Origin: Orthonyx spaldingii | Lineage: Eukaryota > Chordata > Aves > Passeriformes > Orthonychidae | Length of the DNA: 64,000 bases | Direction of reading: 5' to 3' | Assembly (NCBI GenBank): GCA_013397795.1 | Contig: VZTJ01000269.1 | Location: forward strand, 610,288 to 674,287 | In this document: one piece after another, positions 43,393 to 55,589 of the stretch | How positions within the stretch are numbered: position 1 is the stretch's first letter | How the letters are laid out: each line of letters opens with the position of its first letter | The notes under the pieces: model-generated | The model's database searches: none | What the model was told of the DNA's origin: nothing | What the model saw: the letters and a program-made list of their open reading frames with translations, nothing else | Made by a program: the position numbers and the translations under genes

Positions 43393-43566
43393 ACAGAACC
43401 ACAGAATCCCAGACTGGTTTGGGTTGGAAGGACCTTAAACCTCCCATCCCACCCCCTGCCCTGGGCAAGGACACCTTCCACTGTCCCAGGTTGCTCCAAG
43501 CCCTGTCCAACCTGGCCTTGGACACTTCCAGGGACAGGGCAGCCACAGTCAGGGATTCCCCACCCA
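43393..43566 (-). mobile_element. CR1 LINE 3' fragment, minus strand
   Basis: From 43393 the plus strand reads ACAGAACCACAGAATCCCAG (tail octamers), then ACTGGTTTGGGTTGGAAGG, then the CR1 segment with GGGCAAGGACACCTTCCACT, CCAGGTTGCTCCAAGCC and CTTGGACACTTCCAGGGA. It is truncated near the ATTCCCCACCCATCCC stretch. Low divergence suggests one of the younger CR1 copies here. Confidence 0.92.
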
Positions 43567-44279
43567 TCCCAGTGAGCCTCACAGCACTGCAGGAGCCAGA
43601 GCTATTTATTCCTCATTAATCTGGATCCTGCTTTTAGACCAGAAATGTTCCTGGGCTCGTTGCAGCAATGCAGCACTGGCTGCAGTTGGAATCGATTCCA
43701 CATCAAGAATTCCTCCTGGGGCTCCCGAGGCTGTCTTGCAGCCGGGGACAGGGATGCAGTCAGTGCCTGGGGGCAGACCAGGCAGCTGGCACAGAGCTGC
43801 TGGAGCCACCGTGCTCCCTTCTGGGGGCGATGGGTGACCGTGCTCTGCAGGGTGCCATGGTGCTGGAGAGCCCTGGAGAGCACCCCGAGGTGGCACTCGG
43901 CAGCCAGAGGCTGGCACTGCAGGAGGAAGAGAGATCCTTCCTCTTCCAGACACACACAGAAGCCGTGACAGCCCTGCCCAGCTGTCCGTCACTACTGGCA
44001 CCGCTGTCCCACCCCAGGTCCGACGGGCTTTGGGCCCTTCTCTGTCCCTCTGAATTCTGCTGGACCTCACCAAGGATCACCTTGCACTGCGTGTCCACAC
44101 TGAGCTTCTCCATACTCAAACCACCTCTCCTGGCACCAGGCTGGGCACTGCCTGTGCCCAGCTGCAGCAAGGGGCCCGTGAGGCCACAGCCGGGCACGGG
44201 CTCCGTGGTGACACCGGCTGGCGGCGAGGGAGGAGGCCACGAGAAGCCAAAGGCATCGTCCTTGATTGGAGAATCCTGA
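43567..44279. other. intergenic, GC-rich, no gene seen
   Basis: Frames open on both strands over the same bases (43668-44279 plus, 203 codons; 43606-44073 and 43760-44302 minus). No domain or homologue is recognised. I attribute the openness to base composition. Confidence 0.5.
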
Positions 44280-44840
44280 CACAAATGGCAAGAGAAAAAC
44301 AAATAGGGAGGGAAATGAACAAATTATACTGATAATTGGTTTAAAAAATGCATCAAAGAAAAATGATATCCAATAATACTGCTGGTTCCTAATGAATGTG
44401 TGTGTAATAAAATCAGGCTGTTTGGGCCGTGGTTAGCCCTGCACTTCACATCCCCAGATTAAAAATGGAACATCTGTGATGATTTAATTTACATGTTAAT
44501 AACAAACAGGCCTCCAGAAACCAACGAATAAATGCCTTTTATTGCCGGCGTATCTTTTCCACTGCAGCTTGAATGAAAACTCTGGTAATTAATTGTTTTA
44601 AGCGATTCTATTAAAAAGTGTCTGGAAGTGCTGTGTGCCGAATGTTTATGTGGGCAGGCAGATGAGGAGAATACAGACGAGGAAGCAGCCTGCTAATTAT
44701 GTGCCTTTTTAAAATTCACTGCCTTAAAGACATGGGATACTTTTATACGTGGAAGTCGACCCAGGCGCATTGGTTTTTCCCCATTGTTCCTTTCCAGTTG
44801 AAAAGTTTGCAATTTAAAATAAATAGCAAATCCTGATGTT
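44280..44840. promoter_or_regulatory. strong candidate conserved non-coding element
   Basis: About 560 bases of AT-rich single-copy DNA with AAATTATACTGATAATTGG, ATATCCAATAATAC, CCTAATGAATG, GATGATTTAATTTAC, GTTAATAACAAAC, GGTAATTAATTG and GCTAATTATGTGCC words. Homeodomain-type cores occur every 30-60 bases and frames are short. It is one of the longest islands in the window. Confidence 0.5.
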
Positions 44841-47379
44841 GCTGGTTCCTGCACGAAATGAGATGGAGGCGAGAGCATTTGCTCTGCGCGGACTCACGGC
44901 AGCAGCGGATTTGGCTGGGGGTGGCCGTGTGTCCCTGCCAGCCTTGCCACGTGGGGACAGGGGACAGGGGACAAGTGCCCAGCTCTGTGGCAGCAGCTGG
45001 ACCACTGTGAGGGAGTCCTGTGGTGGCTGCAGCCTCTCTCTCAGGATGTTTGTTTTGAAAAGGAAATCCCTCAGATATTCTGGGGTCACAGACACAAGGA
45101 AGGCACTGAAATGCAGCTGTCAGATGCACACGTAGCACTGAAACTTCCATTTCTCAAGCCCTGCAAAATTCAGGCTGGAGGCTTGGATATTCAGCATCAA
45201 CGAATCCTCTTCCCCTTGGGCAGCAAAATCCGGAATGTGCTTGCAGTGACCACCCCTCTGCACTGGCAGAGCACAGAGCTCCAGAGGCAGAGAGAGGCTC
45301 AGGCTGCTGCAGGGCTGGGCTCACCACTGGACAGTCACCACGATGCCCCTCCAGGGTCTGTAAGGAACACAAAATACATTCTCCAGAAAGAGAGAGACGT
45401 GGCCTTGCCCAAGAGCAGCCCCTGCAGAGGTGTGGCAGTGTGTGGTTATTGTAGGGACACTACAGAGCTCCTGAGAGCAGCAGGAGAGGCAGCAGTGCCC
45501 TGTGCCGGCCCCCGGGATGGCACTGACACTGCCAGCCTGGCACTCGCCTCCCGGCTTTGCCTGGCCACATCTACCCTGGGATGGGATTGCAGCAGAGCTG
45601 CCCTCACTGCCCACTTTGCCATGAGGGCCTCCAGGTCTGCAACATCTGGGAAAAGCATCACAAACCGCTCTGCCCTCTGAATGACCACACGGTTCCCTCG
45701 GCCGCTGCAGTGTGAGGATCACAGCTGGCTCCAGGAGATCGAGGGGCTGCAGGGCCTGTCCTTACACCCTCTCTAAACAAGCGTGAAGGATCTTACTGTA
45801 AATCACCACGAACATTATGAGAAGCTGCAGATTCAGCACCTCCACAGCTCCTGTCCGGCTCCAGATGGCCAAAAGCATCCCCAGGCACAGAGAGGCAGCA
45901 GATAAGAGGTCCCCAGGCCTTGGAAACCTGTGCTAGCCACAGGCAAGGTGAAGCAAAGGCACCACAAGTGACAGCAAACTGTGCCATGGGCCCACCACTG
46001 TCACCAACCATGCCGTGGTGTCACCAGGACAGACGGACGGGGCTCTGCCACCTCACGGGGGTTATTTATAGCAGGTGGCAGGAGGACAAATCTTCCAACC
46101 TAAAAATTACTCCTAAACCACAGCATAAATTTCATCTGACAGCAGGCAGCCAGCACAGCGATGGGGGAGGAAGCGGGGCTGCAGCAGTTCTGTTGGGTTT
46201 GCTATTAAAAGACAAGGAAGACAGAAAAAAACACCTGTAAGGTGTGGGGTTGTGCACAGCTTGTAGTAATCACAGCCACGATTCTGCTGGGATGACAGGG
46301 AGCTCCCCAGAACCACCACCAAGAGGCTGCAGTGCTCTCATGAGAAGGGGAGAGTTTTTTCTCTCCCTCCCTCTCTGCCTTTCATGTCGTGATTGTTCAG
46401 AGACCCGAGCTGCCCCCCCCTTGGCCAGGGGTGTGTGGCATTCAGCAGGCAGCAAAGAAAAGCCCCCTCTCCCCTTTGTTTTGCACATGAAAAGCTCTTT
46501 CCCTCCCTGTCAGCTGAATGCCCTGAGAGGGACCCTCAGTGCATGCAGAGTTGGGGCAAGGCTGGCCATGGCTGGCTCCCCCCGGCTCCCCGGGCGGGAC
46601 GGCATTGAAAATAAACACGGAGGAAATCGCCATTCCATTCGAAAAGCACCTGGGAGCATTTAGGAGGCTCCTCTGCGGGACAGAGGAAACCTTTCCTCCT
46701 TCCTCCCTCCTCCTCCTGCCCCTTTGGTGCGGGGCTGTTCTCTGCGCAGCTCCGCCGAGGCTGATCTCCAGGGGATGAGGCACCTTTCCCGAAAATTTCT
46801 TCCCCCTGCCAAAAAAAGAATGCTGGTTATGCAGGGGAGCAGGAAGAGGAGAGGAAAGCGGTTCCCTAGGGATGGATATTTGCAGAGGAGGCAGCAGGAG
46901 AGAGGTGCCCGCAGGGGACACTCTGAGAGGAGCCCTGGTGCTGGGGCAGCTCCCGGAGGCAGCTGCCAGCGATGCCTCGGCTGTGTTCCCCTGGGATGAA
47001 ATCATGGGCTGAAATCACATCCCAGGCAATTCCCTGGGGCCAGGGCTTCGGAGGAACTTCCTGGAGGCAGCAAAGGCAGAGGGAATGCCTGGAACGGGGA
47101 AGGGTGGTGGGTGCCCGGGGTGGTGGCTGAGCACGGGCGTGGGCGCTGGGGGTGGGCACAGCCCCCGGCACCACGGACCGCCAGCCCAGGAGCACCAGTG
47201 CCCGCCCACCACGCTGGGACCCCTCGCTGCCACGGCCCTGTGCCACTCCCGGTGCCCTTCAGCGGCCCAGAGAAGCCAAATCCCCTCCTTCTCACCCAGC
47301 GGGCAGCGGGAGTGGCCGCGTCCCCGTCTGGAACAGAAGGAAAGAGCCACTTGTCAGCTCTTCAGTCAGTCAATATTTC
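44841..47379. other. long GC-rich intergenic stretch, no gene seen
   Basis: GC-rich spacer of about 2.5 kb with overlapping frames of up to about 190 codons on both strands (45111-45680 plus, 46442-47005 minus). CpGs rise at about 47100-47340. AT-richer DNA at 46080-46140 is minor. No domain, repeat family or RNA gene is recognised. Confidence 0.48.
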
Positions 47380-47700
47380 ACTGAACTTTGTTTTCCCTAT
47401 TTAGTACAATTAAAATCCCAAGGAGAAGTCTTGTATAAATCAAAGTTCTTTTAAAGTGTACCACGCAGACACGCATATCAGAGCCTCTGCACAGCGTGTG
47501 CCAGTAAAAAATATGCAACCCCCTTTGGCAACACAAGCAGAAATAAGCAATTTGGGATCTTAAAAGATAAAAGATAATAAAAGTAATTAAGATAATTAAC
47601 CACCCTGAAGAGAGAAGAATTTACTGCTGTAAATTTTGTACTTAGTTTTAGCTGGCAATATTGCAGCTGCCACTCCACGTAATATACAGCGCATCCCGGC
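47380..47700. promoter_or_regulatory. candidate conserved non-coding element
   Basis: AT-rich block with TTAGTACAATTAAAATCCC and an AAAGTAATTAAGATAATTAACC stretch near 47578, where two TAATTAA cores lie about 10 bases apart. GTAATATACAGCGC follows. Frames are short. Confidence 0.4.
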
Positions 47701-47857
47701 GCTGCCTCCGCCACGGCAGCAGCTGAGAGGGACCACGCTGCTATCAGTGGTCATTCCCACCAGGTTTGGGGAGTCTGGGCCGAGGCTGGGACTGCAGGGC
47801 ACCCACCTCGCCTGGAATGTGAACAGCTCTGGGGGACGGCAAAGCGGTCGAGCACCT
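47701..47857. other. GC-rich spacer
   Basis: Short GC-rich spacer between an AT-rich candidate and the pentamer array. No gene. Confidence 0.5.
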
Positions 47858-47959
47858 GGGATGGGATGGGATGGGATGGGATGGGATGGGATGGGATGGG
47901 ATGGGATGGGANCCCCAGCGGGGGTCAGCTGGGATGGGATGGGATGGGATGGGATGGGT
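47858..47959. repeat. (GGGAT)n pentamer array with interruption and one N
   Basis: About eleven GGGAT units to 47911, an undetermined base at 47912, an interruption of about 17 bases (CCCCAGCGGGGGTCAGCT), then about five more units ending in TGGGTGGGATG. The interruption and N suggest an unresolved or partly collapsed array, so the true length may differ. Confidence 0.95.
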
Positions 47960-50177
47960 GGGATGTGGCCTCAGCCTGAGCCTGCTCTTTCCTGTCTCCT
48001 GCTGGAGTGCGTTCACTGCTTGCACAGGACTGGGAACAGCCAAGTGCTCTTTCTCTCATCAACCACTTGCCAGGTTCCCAAACCAGCACGTTGTCTCATT
48101 CTGGCTGTCATGCTGCAGACAAACCACCTGTGAGCATCCCAAAGGAACCAAAATGCTTCTTGGAATTCTCCGTTGCCTCCAAAGCTCGGCTGCTGCTGTG
48201 CTTTGGTGAGCACACATCGTGCTGCTGCTATTGCTGTGTTGTTTCCCCTTCTCCCCACCCGTCTGTATCCATCTGTTGCTACCCAGCTCCACTCACCAGC
48301 TTTGTGGGATGAGGAGTGGTTTGAGCTCCGTGTGAAACAGAGGGAGCACAGCCACAGTTGGGAGCACTGACCAGCACTGCAATCCCTCTTCTTCCTCCCC
48401 TGCCCTTCCCAACCTGGTGCCCAGTGCAGCTGTGCCCTGAAGGATGCTTTCAGGGGCCTGCAGAGTGTCCTGCCTCCACACAGGGACACCAGGGCCAGTG
48501 TCACCTTCACTGTGTCCCTTTGAGAGGCAGTCCTCTTACGACACAAACATCCACAGCCCCATTCTCCTCAGAGACACCAGCTTTTTGCACTGTTCCTGTG
48601 CACTATCAACCTTTTCTGTGCCCAATCACCCACCCCAGGGCAGCCCTGGCAGGTGGATGCTGCTGCTTCTGTACCTGTGTTTGTTCTGCTGAGATGTTCT
48701 GACCCCAGCACATGCAGGCTCTGATCCCACAGCACAAGCCCAGCCACATCCTGGCCTTGCCATGGCATTCCCCCCGCTCCCTTCCCGATAAAAACGCAGT
48801 GTGAGGAGCATCCCGCTGGTGGCATTGCAGCAATGGGCAGTGTTTCCAGGGTTTGTTGTGTAGGGCTGCTCACTCCCCTTTTCCTCCGTCTCTCCTTCCT
48901 CTCCTGGCTCTCAACCATCCCTGCAGCCCAACTGCTCATCCCCACATATCCAAGATGCAGGCACAGGTGGCTGAGCCAAGTCCCTGATGCTGGTGACAGG
49001 ATCCTGCCTGCTCTCAGAGCTTCTACCTATGCTGGCATCATCTCTGGAGCTGCCTGGACTTCTCCAGGAGCCATCGGGTTAATGTGGCAGAAAACTAACC
49101 CAGGGACACCTCCAGGTCAGAGCTGACTGGATTCATGTCAGGCAGAGAACCAACGAGCTCAGTGCCAGCACTGTGAGACGCAGGGCCGGTGGCAAGGGGC
49201 CGGGGAAGGGCAGTGGTGGGGGGATGTCCCCTGTGCCACACCGGGGGTGGCTCTGCGGGCACACAGCTGGGGCAGAGCCCAGCAGGCGCCCTCGGCCGTT
49301 GGGATGCTCCTGCACCCGCCACGCTCCAGCGCTGCCGGAGAAACCACATCCTGAAAGCAGCATCCCCCACAGGCAGGAAGGAGCCCGGCCGCGGCAGCTG
49401 TGCAGGAAAGGCAGAGCGGGGGTGAATTAGCACAAGAGCAGAGACATCGCCTGGGTGCAACCGAGGGAAGGTTGCAGTTGGAAGCATCCCCTGGTGACGG
49501 GAGGGGACTGGCCAGCACTCCTGTGAGGGGATGGGCAGTGGGATCACCCAGCACCAGCCTGATGAACCCTCCTGCCATGGATCCAGCCTCCTTCTGCCCC
49601 TCCAAAACCAGGCAGTTTGTGCAGAGTGACCCCAAAAATCATCAGCCACTCAGCCTTTTCCACATAATCCATCACACACCATGTCCCCAAGCACTGACAG
49701 GCTCACAGCCTCTCTGGAGTCCCCTGGTCCCCAGCAGAGCCCTCAAAGCCTGTGGTTACCCCTCACTGCCCTGAGCTCCATGTGGGCTTTCACCTTCTCA
49801 GTCTCATCCCTAAGGATCTAAGCAGGGGTTTCACATTCCTCCCCCATTGCCCATCCGTGTTTCTGTTCTAGAGAAGAGTTGGAAGCAATTAGAGTATATT
49901 GGAACCAGTCTGTCCAGGGAGCAAGGACATGGAAAGTGGGAGTGACACCGGGGCTGTGGGGAGAGGAAGGGAAGATTCAGTGTGGCTCCAGCTCAGTTCT
50001 CTAATGAAATGCAGTTTTTGTGACTGGGCTGTCCATGCCTGGCTGGGTCTGGCTGCATGTCTGCTGCAATAACTTTGTAATCTCCCAGCAGATTTCAACC
50101 AAATCTGACAGAAGTGTGGGGACAATGACATTCCTCCATGTTCCACGACAAAGGGCTACTGCATGGGCAAGGCTGCA

Positions 50178-50178
<1 letters not shown>
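47960..50178. other. GC-rich intergenic stretch, no gene seen
   Basis: Single-copy spacer with frames of up to about 185 codons on both strands (48013-48546, 49095-49649 and 49159-49635 minus). A CpG-bearing part lies at about 49180-49400. None of the translations is recognisable. Confidence 0.48.
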
Positions 50179-50237
<59 letters not shown>

Positions 50238-50238
50238 A
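50179..50238. repeat. (CTGTCC)n hexamer array
   Basis: Ten uninterrupted CTGTCC units, GGACAG on the other strand. The alternating Val-Pro and Gly-Thr runs in the frames here are the array. It is one of the most perfect repeats in the window, so it is likely to vary in length between individuals. Confidence 0.97.
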
Positions 50239-51580
50239 GGGCTGGGGCCAGCTCAGCTCACTGTCACCATGCCAAGGAGGACAGCAAAGGCTCTTCCAAA
50301 CCACCCTGACTGTGGGAAACCTTTAGCAGATCTCACAAATATCAGTGAGAGACAAACTGAAAAAACTGGGTCTGGTTCCTGAAGCCATCGGGCTGCAGGA
50401 GGTGCCAGCCTTTGTGGATCCAGGGCAGCCACCGTGAGAGAACAGTGAGGGTGCAAACCCACGGGTTCTCAGTCACTGAGACTTCCCTGCTCCAGCCCTT
50501 GTGCTTTCAGGGCTCATCCAGCCATCCCAGATGTGTTTCATCCCACTTCCCCTTTTAATCTGGCAGAGAGTGAGAACCCTTCAAGTATTCCTGAAAATGC
50601 AAATGATCCTGTATTTTGCTAATTGTCTCCTCATCTACCCTGCTCTTGAGAAGTGCCGAGTGCCAAGGTCTGTCATCTCTCTCTGAAACACTTCAGTCTG
50701 GGGCTGGTGGAGGGTGAGTGTCTGTATTGTGCACACAGGCAATCTCTGCAGCTCGGGAGCCTCCTCGTTCCTTTTCGAACACAACCCTTGAGTATTCCCT
50801 TCATCATTTTTCAAATCCTTTTGTAACTGGCTATTGTTCAGCACGAGAAGCTCTTAGGAGCTGAGACTGAGTTTTATTTAATTACTGAAGCGCGGAGTGA
50901 GCTGTGGCAAGAGCTACTTATGCCGGGTCCCTGCCCTCCCGGCACTGCCAGATCCCTCTGCTCGGAGAGGACACCCCTGGGAACAGCACAGCCTTTCCTC
51001 AAGGGCACCTCCAGGACCTCTGGGACTCAGTCCCCTCTTCAAAATGTCCATGTTCTCCCTGGACAGCGTTTACACTCCCGTGAGCCACATCACGCTTTCA
51101 CTGTGGTTTGAGCTTTTGCGTCACTTGGGTGGTTTTAAAAAAGGATCGTAAGAGCTAAAAAGTGGAATCAAGATCTGAGTTCCTGTGTGCTGACTGAGCT
51201 CAGGGAGACAGCCAAAGGAGACCCCATGGTATTGGATGGGGAGGGATGAGGTTTTGGGCTCTGAGACAGACCAGATTTGCTTGCTGACTGGTCACTGTGC
51301 TGCTGCAGAGCAGGGATGCTGCTCTGGAGCTCAGCAGAGCAAGATGAAGTGAAACAAGCACATGCTTCCCTTAACTCCAGGCAAATCCTTGTCCAGCAAT
51401 TCCAGAATCAGCGCTGCTGGTGGGGAAACCTGGGAGGGAGAAGCTAAGCAAAAAAAGAAAAAAAACAGCAGAAAAATAAGTTTATTTTATTCCAGAGTGA
51501 CAAATCTATTTTGAAATGAAATCCAGAAGTGTTGCCAATGAGCCTTTGTTTGCTCTGGTACAGAAGTCCCCCAGACGGGT
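50239..51580. other. intergenic, no gene seen
   Basis: Mixed composition. An AT-rich part at 51450-51535 includes two A runs near 51451-51467 and a TTTATTTTATTCC word. No gene or CR1 sequence is recognised. Confidence 0.48.
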
Positions 51581-51667
51581 TCTGAGAAGGAAGAGGAGGA
51601 GAAGGAGGAGGAGGAAAAGGAGAAGGAGGAGAGGGAGGAGAAGGAGGAGGAGAAGGAGGAGGAGGAG
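51581..51667. repeat. (GGA)n purine triplet tract
   Basis: About 85 bases of GGA/GAA-type triplets, all purine, with AAG and GAGG variants. They give poly-Arg on one strand and poly-Ser/Phe on the other. Triplex-forming potential resembles that of the tract at 1371. Confidence 0.95.
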
Positions 51668-53117
51668 TGCAGCACTGCTGAGGCCCTTCTCAGCTGCATT
51701 CCAAGGGGCTTTCTGAAAAGAATGAAGTGTTGAGCGTTTGCCAAATAAAGGAGGGGGGCAAAGGTTGCTATTTATCCCAGAAAAGTGGCCAACATTATGT
51801 CTATTGATGGGAAGGAACCTGAAGAATTGTGGGAAGGAAGAAAGTTACTTCAGCTGCCAATCAAGGGCCCAAATTTCCATGAGCTGCCAATCATAATTAG
51901 AAGGAATGTGGCAGTTCAGGAAGGTCGCGGCAGCAAGGATCTCCCTGAATAAACACCAGGTCCCCACTGAACACCCTCCAAAGGCCTCAGTGATAAAAAC
52001 ACCAACAGCTACATCGGCGGCTGTTGTTGTTACTCTCTCAGAGACACCACAGTTTTTCTGTGGTGCCATCCCTGGACCTGAGCAGGTTCCTGACACTTGT
52101 AGGGGCACAGACCTGTGGTGCAGGTGGGCCCCCCAGGCTGCCCTGCTGCAGAGGGCTGGGCAGGGCACAGGCACTCACTGATATTTCCTCCGGGACGGGG
52201 CTGGGCCATCACTCCCTGGCTCTGCCTCCCCTTCCCCAAGGACAGCTCCTCCCAGGAGGATTTTGGGATCCAGGCTATTTGAGCTTGGCTTGGTAATGTA
52301 ACTTTTCTAGCTGACAGCACACAAACAGGAGTAAAGGGAGCTCAGCATCCCGGGAAAAGTAAGGCTAACAGTGCTCTGAGAACCAGCTCTCCTGAGGGTC
52401 CAAGACCGCTGTGGGGTGGGAGCTGGGTAAGACAGAGCTGGATGGGGTGTGGGTTCATCACCCCGGGGTGATGCAGTTCCCAAGGATGAGCCCTGGAGGG
52501 GCAGGACAGTTCCCCCATGTGCCGACAGCTCAGCCCTGAGCCAGCCCCTCTCCTGCAGCATCCTGCAGTCCTGAGGGAAAGGGACCACCCGTAGGGCAGC
52601 TCTGCTCATGGAAACGGACAGCAGTGCCCTGGCAGCAGCTTTGCAGAAAGGAGACGTTTCCCAGCTTGCCAGAATTCCAGAATGTGATGGGAGAAGCACC
52701 AGAACGGAGCAGCAAAGTTTGCAGCCCCAAAGGGTTTCAAAGCAGCCCCCAGGAGCGTGGCACCAGCTGCCAGCGCTGCAGCTCCTCACCCAGGGCAGCA
52801 GCCTCGTGAGGGCAGCCGGGCCCTGGCACACGGCACAGCAGAGCTCCGGGAACTCCTCACTCCCAACCACAGCTTGCTCCGGAGAAAATTGTTTCTGGGC
52901 AGGGAACCAGCAAAGGGCCCCCGGGGCTGGAGTGGGCTGTGAGGGAGGCACAGCCAGGACCCCCTGCCAGGAGTAATTCCAGCCTCACCAGACAAATTCT
53001 CTTACACATTCAGGCTGTTTTCAGTAACAGCCACACAGTTTTCACCCTGAGGATGCTGCTCAGCACCCAGGGACAGCAAAGGAAATCCCTCCTGCATCCA
53101 ACCAAGCTGTTCTGTTC
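51668..53117. other. intergenic, GC-rich, no gene seen
   Basis: An AT-richer start (51720-51960, with CCAATCATAATTAG at about 51886) is followed by GC-rich spacer. The 214-codon minus-strand frame at 52307-52951 is unrecognised and overlapped by plus-strand frames. Confidence 0.47.
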
Positions 53118-53219
53118 TCCTGGAATAGTGGAAGGTCTCTGCCCGTGGCAGGGGGCTGGAACTGGATGGCCTTTATGGTCCCTTCCAACCCAAACCAGGC
53201 TGTGATTCCACGATTCTGC
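53118..53219 (+). mobile_element. CR1 LINE 3' end, plus strand
   Basis: Ends with the canonical plus-strand CR1 3' terminus: TGGCAGGGGGCTGGAACTGG, ATGGCCTTTATGGTCCCTTC, CAACCCAAACCAGGCTGTG, then the octamer tail ATTCCACGATTCTG. Only about 100 bases remain. It is the only copy with a clearly recognisable 3' end on the plus strand. Confidence 0.92.
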
Positions 53220-54444
53220 ACCCCACTGTAACACACTCTGCAGCAAAGCCACGCACTGGGAGCTGCTGATGTTTAAATATCATTCCTGTGCACAGGCAGG
53301 CAGCCACCCAGCAGTGTGCACACACCTGAACAGCCCCAAACGCCACTGGGCTGGACGAGAAGGCAGGATGGAGGCACGCTGTGAGCTGGGCGCTGTGCAG
53401 GCACACCAACCCTTGTCTGACACAGCCGCCAGTGATCCCCAGCGCCTGCAGACACAGCAGACAGGCAGCTCCTGTATAGGCAGTGACATTCCCAGTGGAG
53501 AGGAGAGCTCTGCTCTGTGTTTCTCCCATGGGCTCTTCCAGCCTCCACATCCCCTGAGGTGAAATTCGGCGCTGGCCATGAGTCCTCCCGTGTGCTGAGG
53601 TGGCTGCAGTGAGCAGGGGCTGCAGAGCCCTGTGTCCAGAGTTCCAGGCACAGGCACTGGGGGTGTGCACAGTGTTCCCAGGGGTTCCTGGGGCTGCTGG
53701 AAGCTCTTGGCACATGGTGCTAATGCGATGTGACTCCCAGCCCTGCGCTGCCTGCTGCAGCATGCTCCCCTTCAGACCAGCACAGACACACGATATTTCA
53801 CTCAATGTCCTCTGAGCCTTTTTGTTCCACACATATTTAAAAATTAGATGTTTAACTGCCTCCGTGGAGATGGGGCTTTTGAGGCAAAAATGAAACCTCT
53901 CACATGTCTTTAACAGAACCGGTGATAAAATGCAACTGTGAGCTTGACTGAAAAAATATCCTGCACAGTCATTTCCTCTGCAACCGTGATCATTCAAACA
54001 GCCAGGCACTAGCCTGACAATATTTAAAACAAAATGAAGCAAACAAAATGCATTTTATGCCCACTCCTACCTTCAGCTGTGCAGTTCATGTGTGGAGGCA
54101 CCTGGCAGAAATCTTACTGCAGAAAAGGACTTCAGGACCATTTATAGTACTGCAAAATGTCCAGGAAAAGCCCTAGAATTTGACTTAGTGGCCCCTGGTG
54201 ACTTGTCAGCATGGGAAGATGCTCGGGCTAGCACAGCCAGAGCAGGGTGGGAGCTCTGGTGCTGTGAGGGGCTCCCGCCTGGCATGAGGCTGGGTCAGAC
54301 CCTCCTTGCCTGCCCCTGGGTGCCTCCCCTGTGCCCAGCCAACGCTCCATGTGGGGCACATCCGTCATGCCCTTGGTGTTTAATTAGGAGGGACGTCAAC
54401 TCCATGCTTGGTGGCACCCCTCGATAGGGCTGGGAGAGCAGCTC
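53220..54444. other. intergenic, no gene seen
   Basis: The 289-codon minus-strand frame 53173-54042 crosses the CR1 end and has no recognisable domain. AT-richer DNA at 53815-54060 (ATATTTAAAAATTAGATG) could be a weak element. Otherwise GC-rich spacer. Confidence 0.47.
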
Positions 54445-54606
54445 CATGCCATGCCCACGATGGAGCACAGCCCATGCCCACGATGAAGTAGAGCCCATGA
54501 CATGCCCACAATGGAGCACAGCCCATGCCCATGGTGGAACAGAGCCCGTGCCATGCCCATGATGGAGCAGAGCCCGTGCCATGCCCACGATGGAGCACAG
54601 CCAGTG
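54445..54606. repeat. minisatellite with CATGCCCACGATGGAGCACA unit
   Basis: Units containing CATGCCCAYGATGGAGCA(C/G)A followed by GCCCGTG or GCCCATG recur about six times. Spacing alternates between about 24 and 34 bases because some units carry an extra CCATGACATG-type insert. The minus-strand translations (Gly-His-Gly-Ser-type repeats) are array products. Confidence 0.88.
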
Positions 54607-55589
54607 TCTGTCACATGACACACGGAGCCATCTGCGCCTCCGCTCCCTCCCACCCAGCGCTCCCCTTCCTCCTTCCCTTTGATGCTTGTTTATTCTGTGG
54701 GGCAGGGAGTTGTGGGGCCCAGCTCTGGGGATTGGTGCCCAACCAGGACATCTGAGCAAGGCAAGCTCCAGTGCAGGAGTTGGTTCCCACAAAGGACTGG
54801 GATGTCCCTTGTGTCACACCCATGAGGCTCACCCAGGGACCGTCCCCTGCCCACAGATGCCCTGACAAGGGGCATAAGGTGTGCCCAGCATGCCCAGGTC
54901 CTTGGCAGTGCCCCTAGCCCAGCCCATCCCATCATCAGGGTTTTTTAGGCATCGTCTCCCAGTGGAAAGCCCCATCCCAGCAGTACCGGCCATCCTGGAC
55001 AGATCGATGTGGGGCCATGGCTGTGAATGAGTGACCCAAATTCAAGGAGCCCATCACCCTGTGCGATGGTCTGAACCTTGCCCTGGTGCCAGCCTGGCCC
55101 CCAGAAGGCAGGGATGGCACTTCAGGGTCCATCCCTGCACCGGCAGCCGCTGCGCCGCTCCCTGGGTGAGGGAAACCCCTCGAGCAAGGGCATTTTCCGG
55201 GGTTGTTGTAACGGAGTGGGAGCCCTCCCTGCTCCCCGGGGGGGTTTGCTTTGGTCCTCCCACAACCGGCCTGTAACAGCCCTCCCCTTTCCTCAGATGT
55301 GAGCGGTTAGGGAATGCTGGACGTGCTGCCGGCCTCGCTGGGAGCGTGGCTCGGGGGTGGAGCAGCCCCACACCCCGGCTGTCCCCACTCACCCCGGTGT
55401 GTCCCCCCCGCATCCCCACACCAGGACCCCGTGTGCTCACACCACGAGGGCATTGGCTCTGCGCAGCACCGGGGCCCGCGCTCCTGCGAGGTGCAGGAAT
55501 GGTGCTCGGATAATCGATACCAGCAGCGTCAGGGTTTACAAACCTTGTATCGTTCATGCAAATGGGAAATGATGAAAAGTAACCCTTCC
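54607..55589. other. GC-rich, CpG-bearing intergenic stretch
   Basis: CpGs are frequent at 55130-55540 (for example CGGCAGCCGCTGCGCCGCTC at 55141). Frames on both strands overlap (55054-55557 minus, 55314-55643 plus) and are unrecognised. The stretch ends next to an AT-rich candidate, as at 31260 and 22030. Confidence 0.45.

Noticed and set aside
51516..51716. Arginine-rich frame resembling a nucleic-acid-binding tail
   Set aside because: Direct product of the GGA triplet tract.
53173..54042. 289-codon minus-strand open frame
   Set aside because: Its 3' end reads through a CR1 3' terminus. No domain is recognised, and other frames are open over the same bases.
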